NCBI GenBank assembly: GCA_963834685.1
Contig: CAWICW010000012.1
Location: forward strand, 62,001-126,000
Origin: Palsa-504 sp963834685
GTDB taxonomy: Bacteria > Actinomycetota > Actinomycetes > Streptosporangiales > Streptosporangiaceae
DNA: 64,000 nucleotides
Reading direction: 5' to 3'
Position 1 is the first letter of the stretch. Each line of letters opens with the position of its first letter. Below are positions 52,901 to 60,753 of this stretch, in pieces. A program made the translations under genes and the position numbers. Below the pieces are notes generated by a model, which made no database searches, was not told the origin of the DNA, and saw nothing but the letters and a program-made list of their open reading frames with translations.

Positions 52901-53518
52901 CTGGCGGCGCTGCGCGGCGACACCGCAACCGCCCAGACCATGCTCGCCGCGATGCCAGACCTGCGGGCCAGCGAGGAACCCCAGGACAAGGCAAGGATCA
53001 GCGTCGTGGAGGCGTTCACCGCGGCCTCTCGCGGCCAGCCGCAGGACGCGCTGCGGCTGGCCCGCGGCACGCTCGCTCATGTCGGCGCCCTCGGGATCAG
53101 CAGCGAACATCTGCGCTGGGCCTGGCCGCTGGCCGCCCGCGCTGCCCACGAGCTGGGTGATACAGCGGCCACCGGTGAGCTGCTTGCCCTGCTCGACGCC
53201 TGCCAGCCTGGGCACCTGGCGCCCATGCAGCGGGCCGAACGCGACCTCGTCCGTGCCCGGCTGGCCGCCGCCGATGACCCCGCGGTCGCCGCTGCGGCCT
53301 TCGCCGACGCGGCCGGCAGCCTGCGCGAGCTGAGCACCCCCTACCACCTCGCCCACGGCCTGCTCGACCACGCTCAGTTCCTTACGCGCCTGCACGAGGC
53401 CCAAGCTGCCGAGGCTGCTATCGGCGAAGCCCGCGACATCGCCCGTAACCTGCGCTGTCGGCCACTGCTGGACCGGGCCGCACACCTCACGTCCGCGACA
53501 TCCCCTGCACAGGCTTAG
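49901..53518 (+). CDS. Zinc-ribbon / class III cyclase / AAA ATPase / TPR regulator 2
   Basis: This 1205-aa frame is a paralogue of the gene at 26891-30481 with the same order: zinc-ribbon Cys pairs (CLRCG, CADCG, CPSCG, CSSCG); cyclase domain with LFCDVAGFT and EKFIGDAVM and VNTASRVQ; Walker A GPAGVGKSR; Walker B LLVEDAQYAD; TPR-like C-terminus. The adenine-specifying N minus 7 position is Met here. Start is GTG 49901, or GTG 49937/49940 just before the first Cys pair; a TATAAAT 12 bp before the latter hints at a leaderless transcript. The 3' flank after the stop resembles the other copy for about 50 bp, so the duplication included downstream sequence. Confidence 0.9.
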   Translation: MAGWTWPGYKCLVVTCLRCGASRGDGDRFCADCGAPLGRCPSCGEPASQGHRFCSSCGHALAAAGPASPVTTLASSAGGTAGPVAERRVCSVLFCDVAGFTPLSEARDAEAVRELLSQYFAVARTVIGRYGGTVEKFIGDAVMAVWGTPVAAEGDAERAVRAGLDLVAAVAQLGAETGVPGLAARAGVVTGEVAVTLGAVGEGMVAGDAVNTASRVQAAAEPGQVLVDGATQRLAGAGVGFADAGEHVLKGKAGPQRLWRATRVLSGVGGSQRVDGLEAPLIGRDAELRTVKELFHAAAERRVPRLLVISGPAGVGKSRLGWEFRKYIDGLAEQVWWHRGRCLSYGDGVAFWALAEIVRQRLGIAEEDPAEVAAGKLAAGLDRFVPDPAERAYVGVRLGRLLGVGFAGDGGGPLAREELFAGWRLFFERLAAEGPLVLLVEDAQYADAGLLDFLDHLVDWARDLPIYVLVFARPDLGQTRPGFGTGRNRSMLTLDPLDAASMDALVEALVPGMLSAARAKITGQAQGVPLFAVETVRALIDRDIVQPFEGVYRLVGDVGELAVPDSLHALLAARLDALDPPVRRLVADAAVLGTSFPAEALIAVSGQDESAVRSALAELVRREVLTISAEPLSPERGSYGFAQNMLRQVAYDTLSRRDRKARHLTVAAHLRATFPGDGEEVTDVIARHYLDALNAIPDDPAADEIRGQAIVTLIRAAERAERTGAPARAAASYATAAGLTPPDIQERQDAAGEQPSAGVLWERAAQAAVTSGDWAAAVEHADRAREYHLGRGQARTAARAQAISGWALRLWGHHAEARDQLTAAVEVLRTQPDTDTVRALEQLAALEVFAGSPDADRLSTEALTLGQALGVGPGQLGGLLVTRGIYLAMDGRLPQGIAYFREGAGLATQAGDNITLGRALLNLSDPLTVTDPAAAAEAARTAAGHLRRTGARDYLAVAIDNLAQALLMLGDWDAAEAELTQAMDADGLADNEFLASYRGWLAALRGDTATAQTMLAAMPDLRASEEPQDKARISVVEAFTAASRGQPQDALRLARGTLAHVGALGISSEHLRWAWPLAARAAHELGDTAATGELLALLDACQPGHLAPMQRAERDLVRARLAAADDPAVAAAAFADAAGSLRELSTPYHLAHGLLDHAQFLTRLHEAQAAEAAIGEARDIARNLRCRPLLDRAAHLTSATSPAQA

Positions 53519-53968
53519 GGCGGCGCGCTACCTGGCCCGAACAATCCTCAGCTGCGGCCGAGGTCATTCCGGTCTCATTGCCCCGATTGCCGCGGCCTGG
53601 ACACGCCAGAAGGACCATTATTTGCGGGCTTCGACCGCCAGGAGAGATGCCCGATAATCGTACCTAACGGCGGGTCGGCGCGCGGTTATCAGGGCGTTGG
53701 CGGGCCTCTCGGCAGTCCCGGTACGGCCTATTAGATGATCGTCTGCACTGTATATTTATATATCGCCACCTTTGGGGTGAACGTCCGCTTCTGCCGCCGA
53801 CCGTGCGGAACCGTCAAGACGCGGTGGCTCCGGGCGGTTTTGCGGAAGCGGCTTGTGCGTTGCGTCATGAAGGGCTTCCGCGGGAGCGCCTTGCACACCC
53901 GTCTGGGATGCGGGCAAGTTCGGTGGCCGCTGGTGGGTCGGGTCTACCTGGCTGTCGCAACGGCGGCG
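53519..53968. other. Intergenic region with repeat B copy 1
   Basis: Contains the duplicated 3' flank of the regulator gene and a lower-GC repeat B copy (53671-53799). No gene recognised. Confidence 0.5.
53671..53799. repeat. Repeat B, copy 1
   Basis: Begins CGGGTCGGCGCGCGGTTA and ends in GTCCGCTTCTGCCGC. The last 58 bp align at roughly 75 percent with 55508-55600. Middle parts differ in length. Each copy holds an AT-rich patch that could be a -10 element. Confidence 0.5.
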
Positions 53969-54406
53969 CTATCCCGTTGACTTGGCGCCGTCGACAGACT
54001 CGCGAATGATGCCGGCGTGGCCGGCGTGGTGGGCGGTCTCGGCGATCACGGGCAGCAGCATCCGGCGCGCCGGCCAGAGGGCGCCGGCCTCGAACCAGGG
54101 CGCCGGGGCACCGGCCAGCGTCTGCCCGTCCAGCATCTTGAAGCCGGCCATCCAGTCGCCGGCGCTGGCCTCATCCCAGCTCATCGCGGCGGGGGCGTCG
54201 ATGATCAACCGCATGCATTGCCGCCCGGTCAGCGCGACGTGCTTGATCAGGCCGCTCAGGGGCAATTCGCTGGCCGCGGCCCGCCGTGCGGCCTGCTCGT
54301 CGGTCAGGCCGCGGGTGGTGCAGCGCAGGAAGTGACGGTGCCTGGCCAGCGATTGCCGCAGGCCGGCACGTTCCCCGGCTACAGGTTCCGCCGCACTTGA
54401 TGCCAC
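53969..54406 (-). CDS. DinB/DUF664-like protein with internal deletion
   Basis: This protein of about 145 aa shows the DUF664 pattern LTDEQAARRAAASELPLSGLIKHVAL and the C-terminal WPARRMLLPVIAETAHHAGHAGIIRES. Between TLAG and APWFE the usual segment of about 40-45 residues is missing, so the second helix of the four-helix core seems deleted in frame. The start is uncertain (GTG 54406 chosen). It is probably a degenerating gene. Confidence 0.55.
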   Translation of the reverse strand: MASSAAEPVAGERAGLRQSLARHRHFLRCTTRGLTDEQAARRAAASELPLSGLIKHVALTGRQCMRLIIDAPAAMSWDEASAGDWMAGFKMLDGQTLAGAPAPWFEAGALWPARRMLLPVIAETAHHAGHAGIIRESVDGAKSTG

Positions 54407-54579
54407 CCGCCCTGCTGCATCGGACCTGTCACGCACCCAGAACAGTACGGTCAGGGGGCTGACGGTCTGTCCGCCAGGTTGCCGTTGACCGCAGCCGCCC
54501 ATCGGCAGCTGCCGCAAGCCGCGCGACTGCCCATGCACCCATGCACGAACTGTCAGCGCGCCTCAGGATGCTGGCGGGC

Positions 54580-54885
54580 TTATCGCTGCAGGCCATGCGG
54601 GTTCCCCCGGCCAGACCGGTGCCTGGCCGACATGCGCAGGTGGCGGCACAGCGAATTGAGCAGGGCCGCGGCCATCAGCGTCATCGCGGTGACCGCGATC
54701 GGAGCGGGGAAGCTGAGGAGCTCGGCCGCCAGCTGGACCAGGGCCGCGGCGACAGCGCAGATCAAGATCGTGGCGGCCGCGCAGGCCATGGCCCGCTGAA
54801 CCATGTCGCACGCCTTTGCGCGCACGCCGGCCAGGCCGGTGAGCCATGTCGCCTTCGCGTTGTCCCTGATGACGATGACAGCCAT
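54580..54885 (-). CDS. Small membrane protein of a three-gene cluster
   Basis: This 101-aa protein from ATG 54885 follows GGGAGGCGAA. The N-terminus reads MAVIVIRDNAKATWLTG, then two hydrophobic segments (MACAAATILICAVAAALVQLAAELLS and IAVTAMTLMAAALLNSL) and a basic tail. Its first 18 residues and its ribosome site closely resemble those of the gene upstream (AKATWL[ST]G), so the two are tandem relatives. No known function. Confidence 0.65.
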   Translation of the reverse strand: MAVIVIRDNAKATWLTGLAGVRAKACDMVQRAMACAAATILICAVAAALVQLAAELLSFPAPIAVTAMTLMAAALLNSLCRHLRMSARHRSGRGNPHGLQR

Positions 54886-54898
54886 TTCGCCTCCCCGG

Positions 54899-55147
54899 TT
54901 ACCAACTGCGCTCAGCCGGCCCGGCGGCCCTGACCCGCCCGGCCTGTCCACCCGCGGACCGGCTCCCGGTGATCAGCGAGGAGGTGGACATGCTGGCCGA
55001 CTGGGCCGTAGCCTCGTGCGGTCGCGGGTGGGCCAGCGATGGTGCTGCGCAGGCCATCATCACGAATGCGACCGCCAGGATGACCAGGCCGACCACGCCG
55101 CTGAGCCACGTCGCCTTCGCGCGCTCCCTGCTTACCACGGCAGTCAT
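54899..55147 (-). CDS. Small single-span membrane protein, AKATWLSG family
   Basis: This 82-aa protein starts MTAVVSRERAKATWLSG after GGGAGGCGAA. It has one membrane segment (VVGLVILAVAFVMMACAAPS) and a polar Ser/Ala-rich tail. It is related to the next gene at the N-terminus and shares the ribosome site, which suggests tandem duplication. It may be a membrane-associated small protein; function unknown. Confidence 0.6.
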   Translation of the reverse strand: MTAVVSRERAKATWLSGVVGLVILAVAFVMMACAAPSLAHPRPHEATAQSASMSTSSLITGSRSAGGQAGRVRAAGPAERSW

Positions 55148-55166
55148 TTCGCCTCCCTGGTTGCGG

Positions 55167-55373
55167 TCACACGCCCACCGGCTGCTCGCTGCGCCGCGGG
55201 ACCGGCACGATCTGCGGCTCGGCAGGCGCAGCCGGGCGGATCCGGGCCGGGGCCCGCACCGCCAGTGACTCCGGGCCCTGGTCCGGGCGCTTGAGGACCA
55301 GCCACATCGGGATCCCCGACCACAGCCCGACGAAGACCAGGGCCGCCGGGATGTTCATCCAGAACCAGTTCAT
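55167..55373 (-). CDS. Small membrane protein, first gene of cluster
   Basis: This 68-aa protein starts MNWFWMNIPAALVFVG after GAGGGGGAAGAG, with one membrane segment (IPAALVFVGLWSGIPMWLVL). A Pro/Arg-rich cytoplasmic tail follows. The three genes are 12-20 bp apart and probably form one transcript. Unrelated to the other two in sequence. Confidence 0.6.
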   Translation of the reverse strand: MNWFWMNIPAALVFVGLWSGIPMWLVLKRPDQGPESLAVRAPARIRPAAPAEPQIVPVPRRSEQPVGV

Positions 55374-56134
55374 CTCTTCCCCCTCCTCAGGACCCGCTTG
55401 CTCCCGCCTCTCTATAGGCAGAGGGTGCCAGCGCAGCCTTGATTCACGATTGAGACGTGATTGCGCCTGACACCGCGGCAAGGCCCGGGGACTTGCGCGC
55501 ACAGCAGCGGGTCGGCGCGCGATTACCAAGAACTCTTGACAGTGGCCCGCACCGCATGCTTATGCATTGCCACCCTGGGCTGAAATCCGCTTCTGCCGCT
55601 GGGAACGCGATGAGATCTCGTACGATCTGCACCAGGGCTGACTGACGCGACAGCACTGTGCAGGACAATGCTGATTATCGAGGCCAGCCCCCGCCGTTCC
55701 GAGAAACACCGGCCGGCTTCGGAGATCCAAGGTGTAAGACCCCGGACCCGGACCGCCACGAACCGGCGCATCCGCCGCGCGGCCTGCGCGCGGCGCAAGC
55801 AAAGTGACCCTCACCCGGCTAGTTTCATGGAAGCGGTAAGCAAGTCAGGTTCGCGCCGCTTCCCGGTGACCGTCGCCCAGCTTCCGCTCATGCGCTGCCA
55901 GATCTGCCGCCGCGCTGGGGTGTTCTGCGCAGCCGCGGGCCGGGGCCGGTCCCCGGCGTTAACGGCGAAGGCGGAGTTCCCCAGTCCGGGGACACTGGCG
56001 TGTCATGATCGTGCGCCGCCCAGCTGGAGGTGTTTTCTCGGAAATTAGCCTTCGGGGCTTGTGGCCGACCCGGGTGGGCCGGGTGAGTTAGCTGGCGAGG
56101 AGCACGCAACCTCCGCCGCGCCGCTCCTGCTTTC
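55374..56134. other. Intergenic, repeat B copy 2 and no gene
   Basis: About 760 bp upstream of the small membrane gene cluster. I find repeat B (55508-55600) but no convincing ORF; the frames here lack a family signature. Confidence 0.4.
55508..55600. repeat. Repeat B, copy 2
   Basis: Similar to 53671-53799 in its first 18 bp (CGGGTCGGCGCGCGATTA) and its last 58 bp (for example ATCCGCTTCTGCCGCTGG). TTGACA at 55537 and TTATGC 18 bp later make a promoter-like pair in this copy. Confidence 0.5.
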
Positions 56135-56744
56135 CTAGTCCGTAGCCGGGGTGAGCCAGCGGTCGAGGTCGTCGAGCACCGCTTCGATGGCCGGCCGCAG
56201 CTGGTCGGCGATCTGGTCCTGGCTCTGGCCCTCGCGGGTGCGGCGTCCGGCCTCGGTGATGATGATCTGGAAGACGCTGGCGAGCGCGATTCCCCGCAGC
56301 ATCGCGATCTCGGGCGTGACTGCTTCCGTCTCGGTGATGGCGGTGGCGAGGGCGCTGGCCTGGCGGTCTGACATCTCCAGGGCGAGCCGGCGGACGGTCG
56401 GGCTGACGGCGGCCAGGAAGCCGAGCTCGCCGCGCCACTGCCCGGCGGGAATGCGGCGGATCCCCTCGAACGGTGTCGAGCACGAACTCGCGGATGGCTG
56501 TGGCCGGGGTGGTTCCGGGTGCCCGGGTGCGGATCAGCCGGGACAGCTCATCCGGGACCAGCTGATCGCGGTCAGTGACCAGCTGCTCCTTGGTCTGGAA
56601 GTAGTTGTAGACGGTCTGCTCGGAGACCTCGGCCTCGCGCGCCACATCGCTGACCGCGACCTGCTCATACCCGCGCTCGGCGAACAGCCGCGCGGCCGCG
56701 TCGGCGATGACCTGGCGCGTGCGGGCCTTCTTGCGTTCGCGCAA
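56135..56744 (-). pseudogene. TetR-family regulator with a frameshift
   Basis: The N-terminal HTH (MRERKKARTRQVIADAAARLF, VSDVAREAEVSEQTVYNYFQTKEQL) is in one frame. After EFVLDTVR (about 56470) the family continues in another frame as GIRRIPAGQWRGELGFLAAVSPTVRR and ends ALASVFQIIITEAG and LDDLDRWLTPATD. The in-frame continuation is nonsense, so the ligand-binding domain is lost unless a one-base error explains it. The only start is a TTG just after a stop. Confidence 0.75.
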
Positions 56745-56994
56745 GCCGGGGTCGGCTCGCTAACTCTCATTAGGACCATGTTTTCGTTCCGCGGGCGTGC
56801 GGTCCATGACCATCGCGAGCCTGAACAGGCCGCCGGTCATCAGCCGAACTACCGGCCGCGCTCGCTTGCTCACTTTACCGGGGAGACCCGCAGCGGAAAC
56901 GTCCCGCGCAATTGCGTGGAATTTTCCGCAGGTCATACCCTTCTGCCGCGAAGTGGGCGCGGCTCTTCAGCAGGACCAGCCGCCCGGGGCCGCA

Positions 56995-57342
56995 TCAGCG
57001 GTGGTTCCAGAAGTCGCGTTCCTCCACGACAAGCCCGTCGGCCCCAAAACGGAGCAACGACACCCCGGCCAGATGCTCGGTGCCGCCATCCGTCAGCCTG
57101 GTTTGCGCGCTCCAAGACACGGCCGCCTGATCACCGTCGACAATAGGCACGCCAAACCGGCACTCCGCCGATTCCTCCTCTGCGAACACGCGGGCTAGAT
57201 AGCCCGGCTCCGGATCGCGGAACGGATGCTGCTGCCAGAACGCGCCTTCGGCATAAAGCGCACCGATAGCGGCTACGTCATGCCCGGGCCAGCCGCGCTC
57301 CCATACCTCTGCCCACCGCTGGGCTGCCTGTCGCGTATCCAT
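56995..57342 (-). CDS. NTF2/SnoaL-like protein
   Basis: This 115-aa protein has an NTF2-like fold: AQRWAEVWERGWPGHDVAAIGALYAEGAFW, RDPEPGYLARVF and a C-terminal LLRFGADGLVVEERDFWNHR. It is close to the full length of one domain and probably intact. The pocket residues do not identify a substrate. It is upstream of the broken TetR gene. Confidence 0.8.
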   Translation of the reverse strand: MDTRQAAQRWAEVWERGWPGHDVAAIGALYAEGAFWQQHPFRDPEPGYLARVFAEEESAECRFGVPIVDGDQAAVSWSAQTRLTDGGTEHLAGVSLLRFGADGLVVEERDFWNHR

Positions 57343-57811
57343 ACGCCCACCCTAGACAAGCGCACCGGCAAACGGCCCGGCCGGCAGAATGACGAACAAC
57401 TATCCTTCCCCAGGCGACGGGGCTTCCCTACCCTGCTCCAGACCCGGCAGTCCCATTCCAGCCAGCAATCCGGCCTCCCCGGCCCGCGGCCAGGTGCCCG
57501 AAGCCGATCTGGCCGGTCACTCCGGGCGGCACGGACATCTTGACGGCCAGGAATGACGGCAACCGTACGAACCTGGAGCTCGCCGACCGCCGGTGCGTCA
57601 AGGCCGCCTGTGATGCGCCTGCGGCAGGGGAATTTATCAGGACGGCCGCACCGACTCTGTATCGATTGGGTCTGGCTTGCGGCGTCCCATCAGGGACATG
57701 AACCAGTGCTGGCGCACATATCCCGCCTAGACGTGTAGAACGGTGATTCGAACCGCGTATGGACGAACTCATCTGCCACGTTACGTGTGGTGGAAGGCCG
57801 GAGCGGCCGAT
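57343..57811. other. Intergenic, no gene recognised
   Basis: About 470 bp. One minus-strand frame has a run VRLPSFLAVKMSVPPGVTGQ that reads coding-like, but no family was identified. Confidence 0.35.
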
Positions 57812-58110
57812 TCAGGTTGACGGTTTGCGGGCTGAAGCGGCAGGCGCACGGGTGAGCGTGGCTGAAGCGGCAGGCGCACGGGTGAGCGCTTGCGCGGACA
57901 GGGCTGTGAGCCAGCCGAAACCGGTCACGATGCTGGCTCGCTGGAACAATCCGGCGAGGTTGACCAGCCGGGGTGATTGATTAAAGCCGGCGCCGGCCAG
58001 TGCTGTGGTTGCCAGCATGGTCGTTGCGGCAACAGCGCAGTACAGGCCGAATCCGCGGTGGCCGACCCGGGCGGCCTGCCAGCTGCAGGTGAACAAAATG
58101 GCCCGGTGGC
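57812..58110 (-). pseudogene. DUF998 membrane-protein C-terminal fragment
   Basis: The minus frame reads GFGLYCAVAATTMLATTALAGAGFNQSPRLVNLAGLFQ, then RASIVTGFGWLTALSA, the C-terminal signature of DUF998 family proteins. The first five or so membrane segments are missing. The end carries a repeat (LTRAPAASA twice) made by the 30-bp tandem repeat at 57831-57888, which replaces the normal terminus. Confidence 0.65.
57831..57888. repeat. 30-bp tandem duplication
   Basis: GCTGAAGCGGCAGGCGCACG plus the next eight bases occurs at 57831 and again at 57861, period 30 bp, with 28 identical bases in the second unit. It extends the DUF998 remnant. Confidence 0.8.
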
Positions 58111-58158
58111 CCGTGATACCTGATGGGAGATCAACACGGTGTACGGAGGAGCGCGCGA

Positions 58159-58692
58159 ATGCGGAAAATATGGGGTGCCGCCGGATTGGCCGCTGCTGTG
58201 CTGCTTGTCGCGGCGTGCGGAAGCTCAGCCACTTCCTCTGGCTCGAACGCCCAGAGCAGCAGCCCGGCCGCGGCCGCCGGGTCAAGCCCGGCGGCGAGCT
58301 CGTCCGGGACCACGTTGATGAGCAGGACGATCAACGGAACGCCGGTGCTGACCAACTCGGCGGGCTTGACCGTGTACTGGTTCGCCCCGGACACGTCGAC
58401 CACGTCCAAGTGCACCGGCTCCTGCGCGACCTACTGGCCGCCGGTGAAGGGTCCCGCGACCGCGGGTTCCGGCGTGACTGGCACGCTGGGCACCATCACC
58501 AGGCCAGACGGCACGAAGCAGGCTACCTATGACGGGCATCCGCTCTACACCTACGCCGGGGACACCGCCCCCGGGCAGAACAAGGGCAACGGGCTCAACG
58601 CTTCTGGCGGGCTGTGGCACGAGGTCACGGTGTCGGGTACCGCGCCCGCGTCAAGTCCCTCCACCTCCAGCCCTCCCACCGTCGGGTACTGA
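58159..58692 (+). CDS. Lipoprotein with COG4315-type secreted repeats
   Basis: This 177-aa protein has a lipoprotein signal (MRKIWGAAGLAAAVLLVAAC, lipobox VAAC). A Ser/Ala-rich linker follows (about 22-50), then a domain with VLTNSAGLTVYWFAPDT, KCTGSCATYWPPV and TYDGHPLYTYAGDTAPGQ, the pattern of the COG4315 secreted-repeat family. ATG is preceded by ACGGAGGA. It is probably cell-surface bound; the role is unknown. Confidence 0.88.
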   Translation: MRKIWGAAGLAAAVLLVAACGSSATSSGSNAQSSSPAAAAGSSPAASSSGTTLMSRTINGTPVLTNSAGLTVYWFAPDTSTTSKCTGSCATYWPPVKGPATAGSGVTGTLGTITRPDGTKQATYDGHPLYTYAGDTAPGQNKGNGLNASGGLWHEVTVSGTAPASSPSTSSPPTVGY

Positions 58693-59204
58693 CCCGGCCT
58701 GGCCAGTCCCGCTGGCGAAGAACTGGCTGATCGCTACAAGATCCCGCCGCCAGTGGGCTGAAGCCGGTGGCCCTCCTTGCCGTCCTGCGGTGTGCGTCTG
58801 CCAGCTGACCGGCGGCCAGCGCTGCTGGCATCATGGATGCCACCGGCGAGTCCTTCATCGGCGCCGCGGGTAGTCCAGAGGCACCATTTCGATGTGGCCG
58901 ACCGGCCACCTAGGACGTCCCGGGCTGCCGCACATGCTCTTGACCTGACGCTGACGATTTGGGACGTGCGCCCGAGGGCGGTGATCCTTCACTCGCAGGC
59001 TGGGTCCGCGCTAAACAACCACACTTCGCCTTACCGCCGGTAATCGAGTGGGCGAGGCCGAGCCTTGGTGGTGCGGTCCCATTCGGACCTGACCAGATCT
59101 GTCCCGGTCAAGAGGCGTGCCCACATCGAATGCGAGGCCGGCAATGGCCGACGTGATATCTTAAGCTCAGATGAGTCGCGATGATCTCAAGGATGCTGTG
59201 GTGT
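58693..59204. other. Intergenic, no gene recognised
   Basis: About 510 bp between the lipoprotein and the LamG gene. Only short frames with no motif. Confidence 0.4.
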
Positions 59205-59205
59205 C

Positions 59206-59232
59206 ATGAGAGTCGGGGTGTCACGTAGTTGA
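59206..59232 (+). CDS. 8-codon upstream leader ORF (candidate)
   Basis: ATGAGAGTCGGGGTGTCACG starts an 8-codon frame (MRVGVSRS) whose TGA (59230-59232) overlaps the TTG start (59229) of the LamG gene. Such TTGA overlaps allow re-initiation. It may be chance. Confidence 0.25.
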   Translation: MRVGVSRS

Positions 59233-60017
59233 GTATCGGGAGTGGCGGCGATTCCTACAGCCAGGTCGTCCTGGCGAAAGGGCCCGTCGGCTACTGGCGT
59301 CTTGGAGAGGCCGGCGGTCCGACCGCGTTCGATTCGTCGGGCAATGGCAACGATGGAACATACTACGGCAATCCGTCGTTCGGGCAGCCGGGCGCCGTTA
59401 GCAACGACCCGGATACCGCCGTTGGATTCAACGGGCCCGATTCGGGTGACTACGTGGAGGTGCCCGATCCGGACAACCAGTCGTTCAGCCAGCCGACCAG
59501 CGGCGCGGGACTGACTGTTGAGGTCTGGATGCGACCCGATGCGCTCGTTTTCTCAGGTGAGACTGACAACCCGTACGTTCACTGGTTCGGTAAGGGCATG
59601 CCTGGCATCGAGGAATGGGGGCTGCGTTTCTACAGCCAGGACACGACCCGTCCCAACCGCATCTCCGCGTACATCTGGAATCCTTCAGGTGGAGAAGGAG
59701 CCGGGGCCTATTTCGAGGACGCACTGACGCCAGGGGAGTGGATTCATGTCGTCGCGGTTTACGACCCTGGAGATATGGACACCGCGCTGGCGGGCGTCCG
59801 TATCTACAAGAATGGCGTGCTGCGGAAGGGCCCACCCGACCCCGGCACGCTGTACGGCACGTATGACATCGTGTCCGCTGATGGCAGCGCTCCCGTTCGT
59901 TTCGCCACGCGAGACGGAAACAGTTTCTTCACCGGCGGGCTGGATGAGGTGGCGATCTATCCAAGGGTGCTGACCGGCGCTGAGATCATGGAGAACTACA
60001 CGGCAGGGATCTCATAA
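59229..60017 (+). CDS. LamG/concanavalin-like domain protein
   Basis: This 262-aa protein starts at TTG. It contains one LamG-type beta-sandwich: VGYWRLGEAGGPTAFDSSGNGN, LTVEVWMRPDAL, GEWIHVVAVYDPGD, VRIYKNGVL and GGLDEVAIYPRVLTGAEI. It has no signal peptide. LamG domains bind carbohydrates or calcium-dependent ligands, often on secreted proteins, so a lost signal peptide or a specialised export route is possible. Confidence 0.85.
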   Translation: MSIGSGGDSYSQVVLAKGPVGYWRLGEAGGPTAFDSSGNGNDGTYYGNPSFGQPGAVSNDPDTAVGFNGPDSGDYVEVPDPDNQSFSQPTSGAGLTVEVWMRPDALVFSGETDNPYVHWFGKGMPGIEEWGLRFYSQDTTRPNRISAYIWNPSGGEGAGAYFEDALTPGEWIHVVAVYDPGDMDTALAGVRIYKNGVLRKGPPDPGTLYGTYDIVSADGSAPVRFATRDGNSFFTGGLDEVAIYPRVLTGAEIMENYTAGIS

Positions 60018-60288
60018 CCGGGGGCCAGCTAATCACCGAGTGCGGACCGCGCGGAATCAATGATCGGCTGACGTCGTGGCTTGCTGGGAATGCATTAGGT
60101 TTTCACGTAGCGTTAGAGTGGCATGGGCTCGGCGCTGTGAGCGCCCGGAGGCCAGCGAACGCGGCAGCCGATGCGGTATCGCGTCTGTCCTTGGCACCTT
60201 ATGGCCGATGCTGCGCAGCCAGAAGGCTGACGCTTGTCTGACCGGATGACCGATACCGCGGGGCCTGGTCGGCCGCAAGGATTGTGGC

Positions 60289-60618
60289 ATGCCGATCGGA
60301 TACCTCGTAACCGCGTCGCTCGTCGCCTGCGGTGTGCTCGGCGCTCTGGCGCCGCCGCGTCGGCCATTCATCTTGGGGGTGCTGAGCTTCGTCGCTGGCT
60401 TCGCGCTCAACGAGTTGCCGTTTATAGCCGCCGCCTGGCTTGTCGTCTCCACGTTGCTGGCCCTGGACCAGGCTGGCCTCGGCTCGCCGGTCGGAGTCGC
60501 CGCCGTCGCGGTGGCGATCCTGGCCATGGGCGGGCTGCTGCTTGTCGTCCGGCGTGCGCTGCTGACCGGCCCGGCGCTGGGCGGTGGAGGATTTCGCCGC
60601 CTGGGTACGATTGCGTGA
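60289..60618 (+). pseudogene. Alpha/beta hydrolase N-terminal membrane region, truncated
   Basis: This 109-aa frame reads MPIGYLVTASLVACGVLGAL, ALAPPRRP, GFALNELPFIAAAWLVVSTLLALDQ and GVAAVAVAILAMGGLLLVVRRAL. This is the membrane prefix of a large actinobacterial alpha/beta hydrolase family. No hydrolase domain follows, and the frame ends at a stop. ATG follows AAGGA. It may be expressed but should be inactive. Confidence 0.6.
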
Positions 60619-60753
60619 GCCACTGCGGCCGGGTAAGTAAGCGGGGGCTGAAACCACGTCCGTTGTGATTATCTGAGTGTTCTGCGGTCATCGCGCGGCG
60701 GATTCAGCTACGACTGCATCGCAGGCCGGCGGCTTGTGCTGGCCCCGGGGCCG

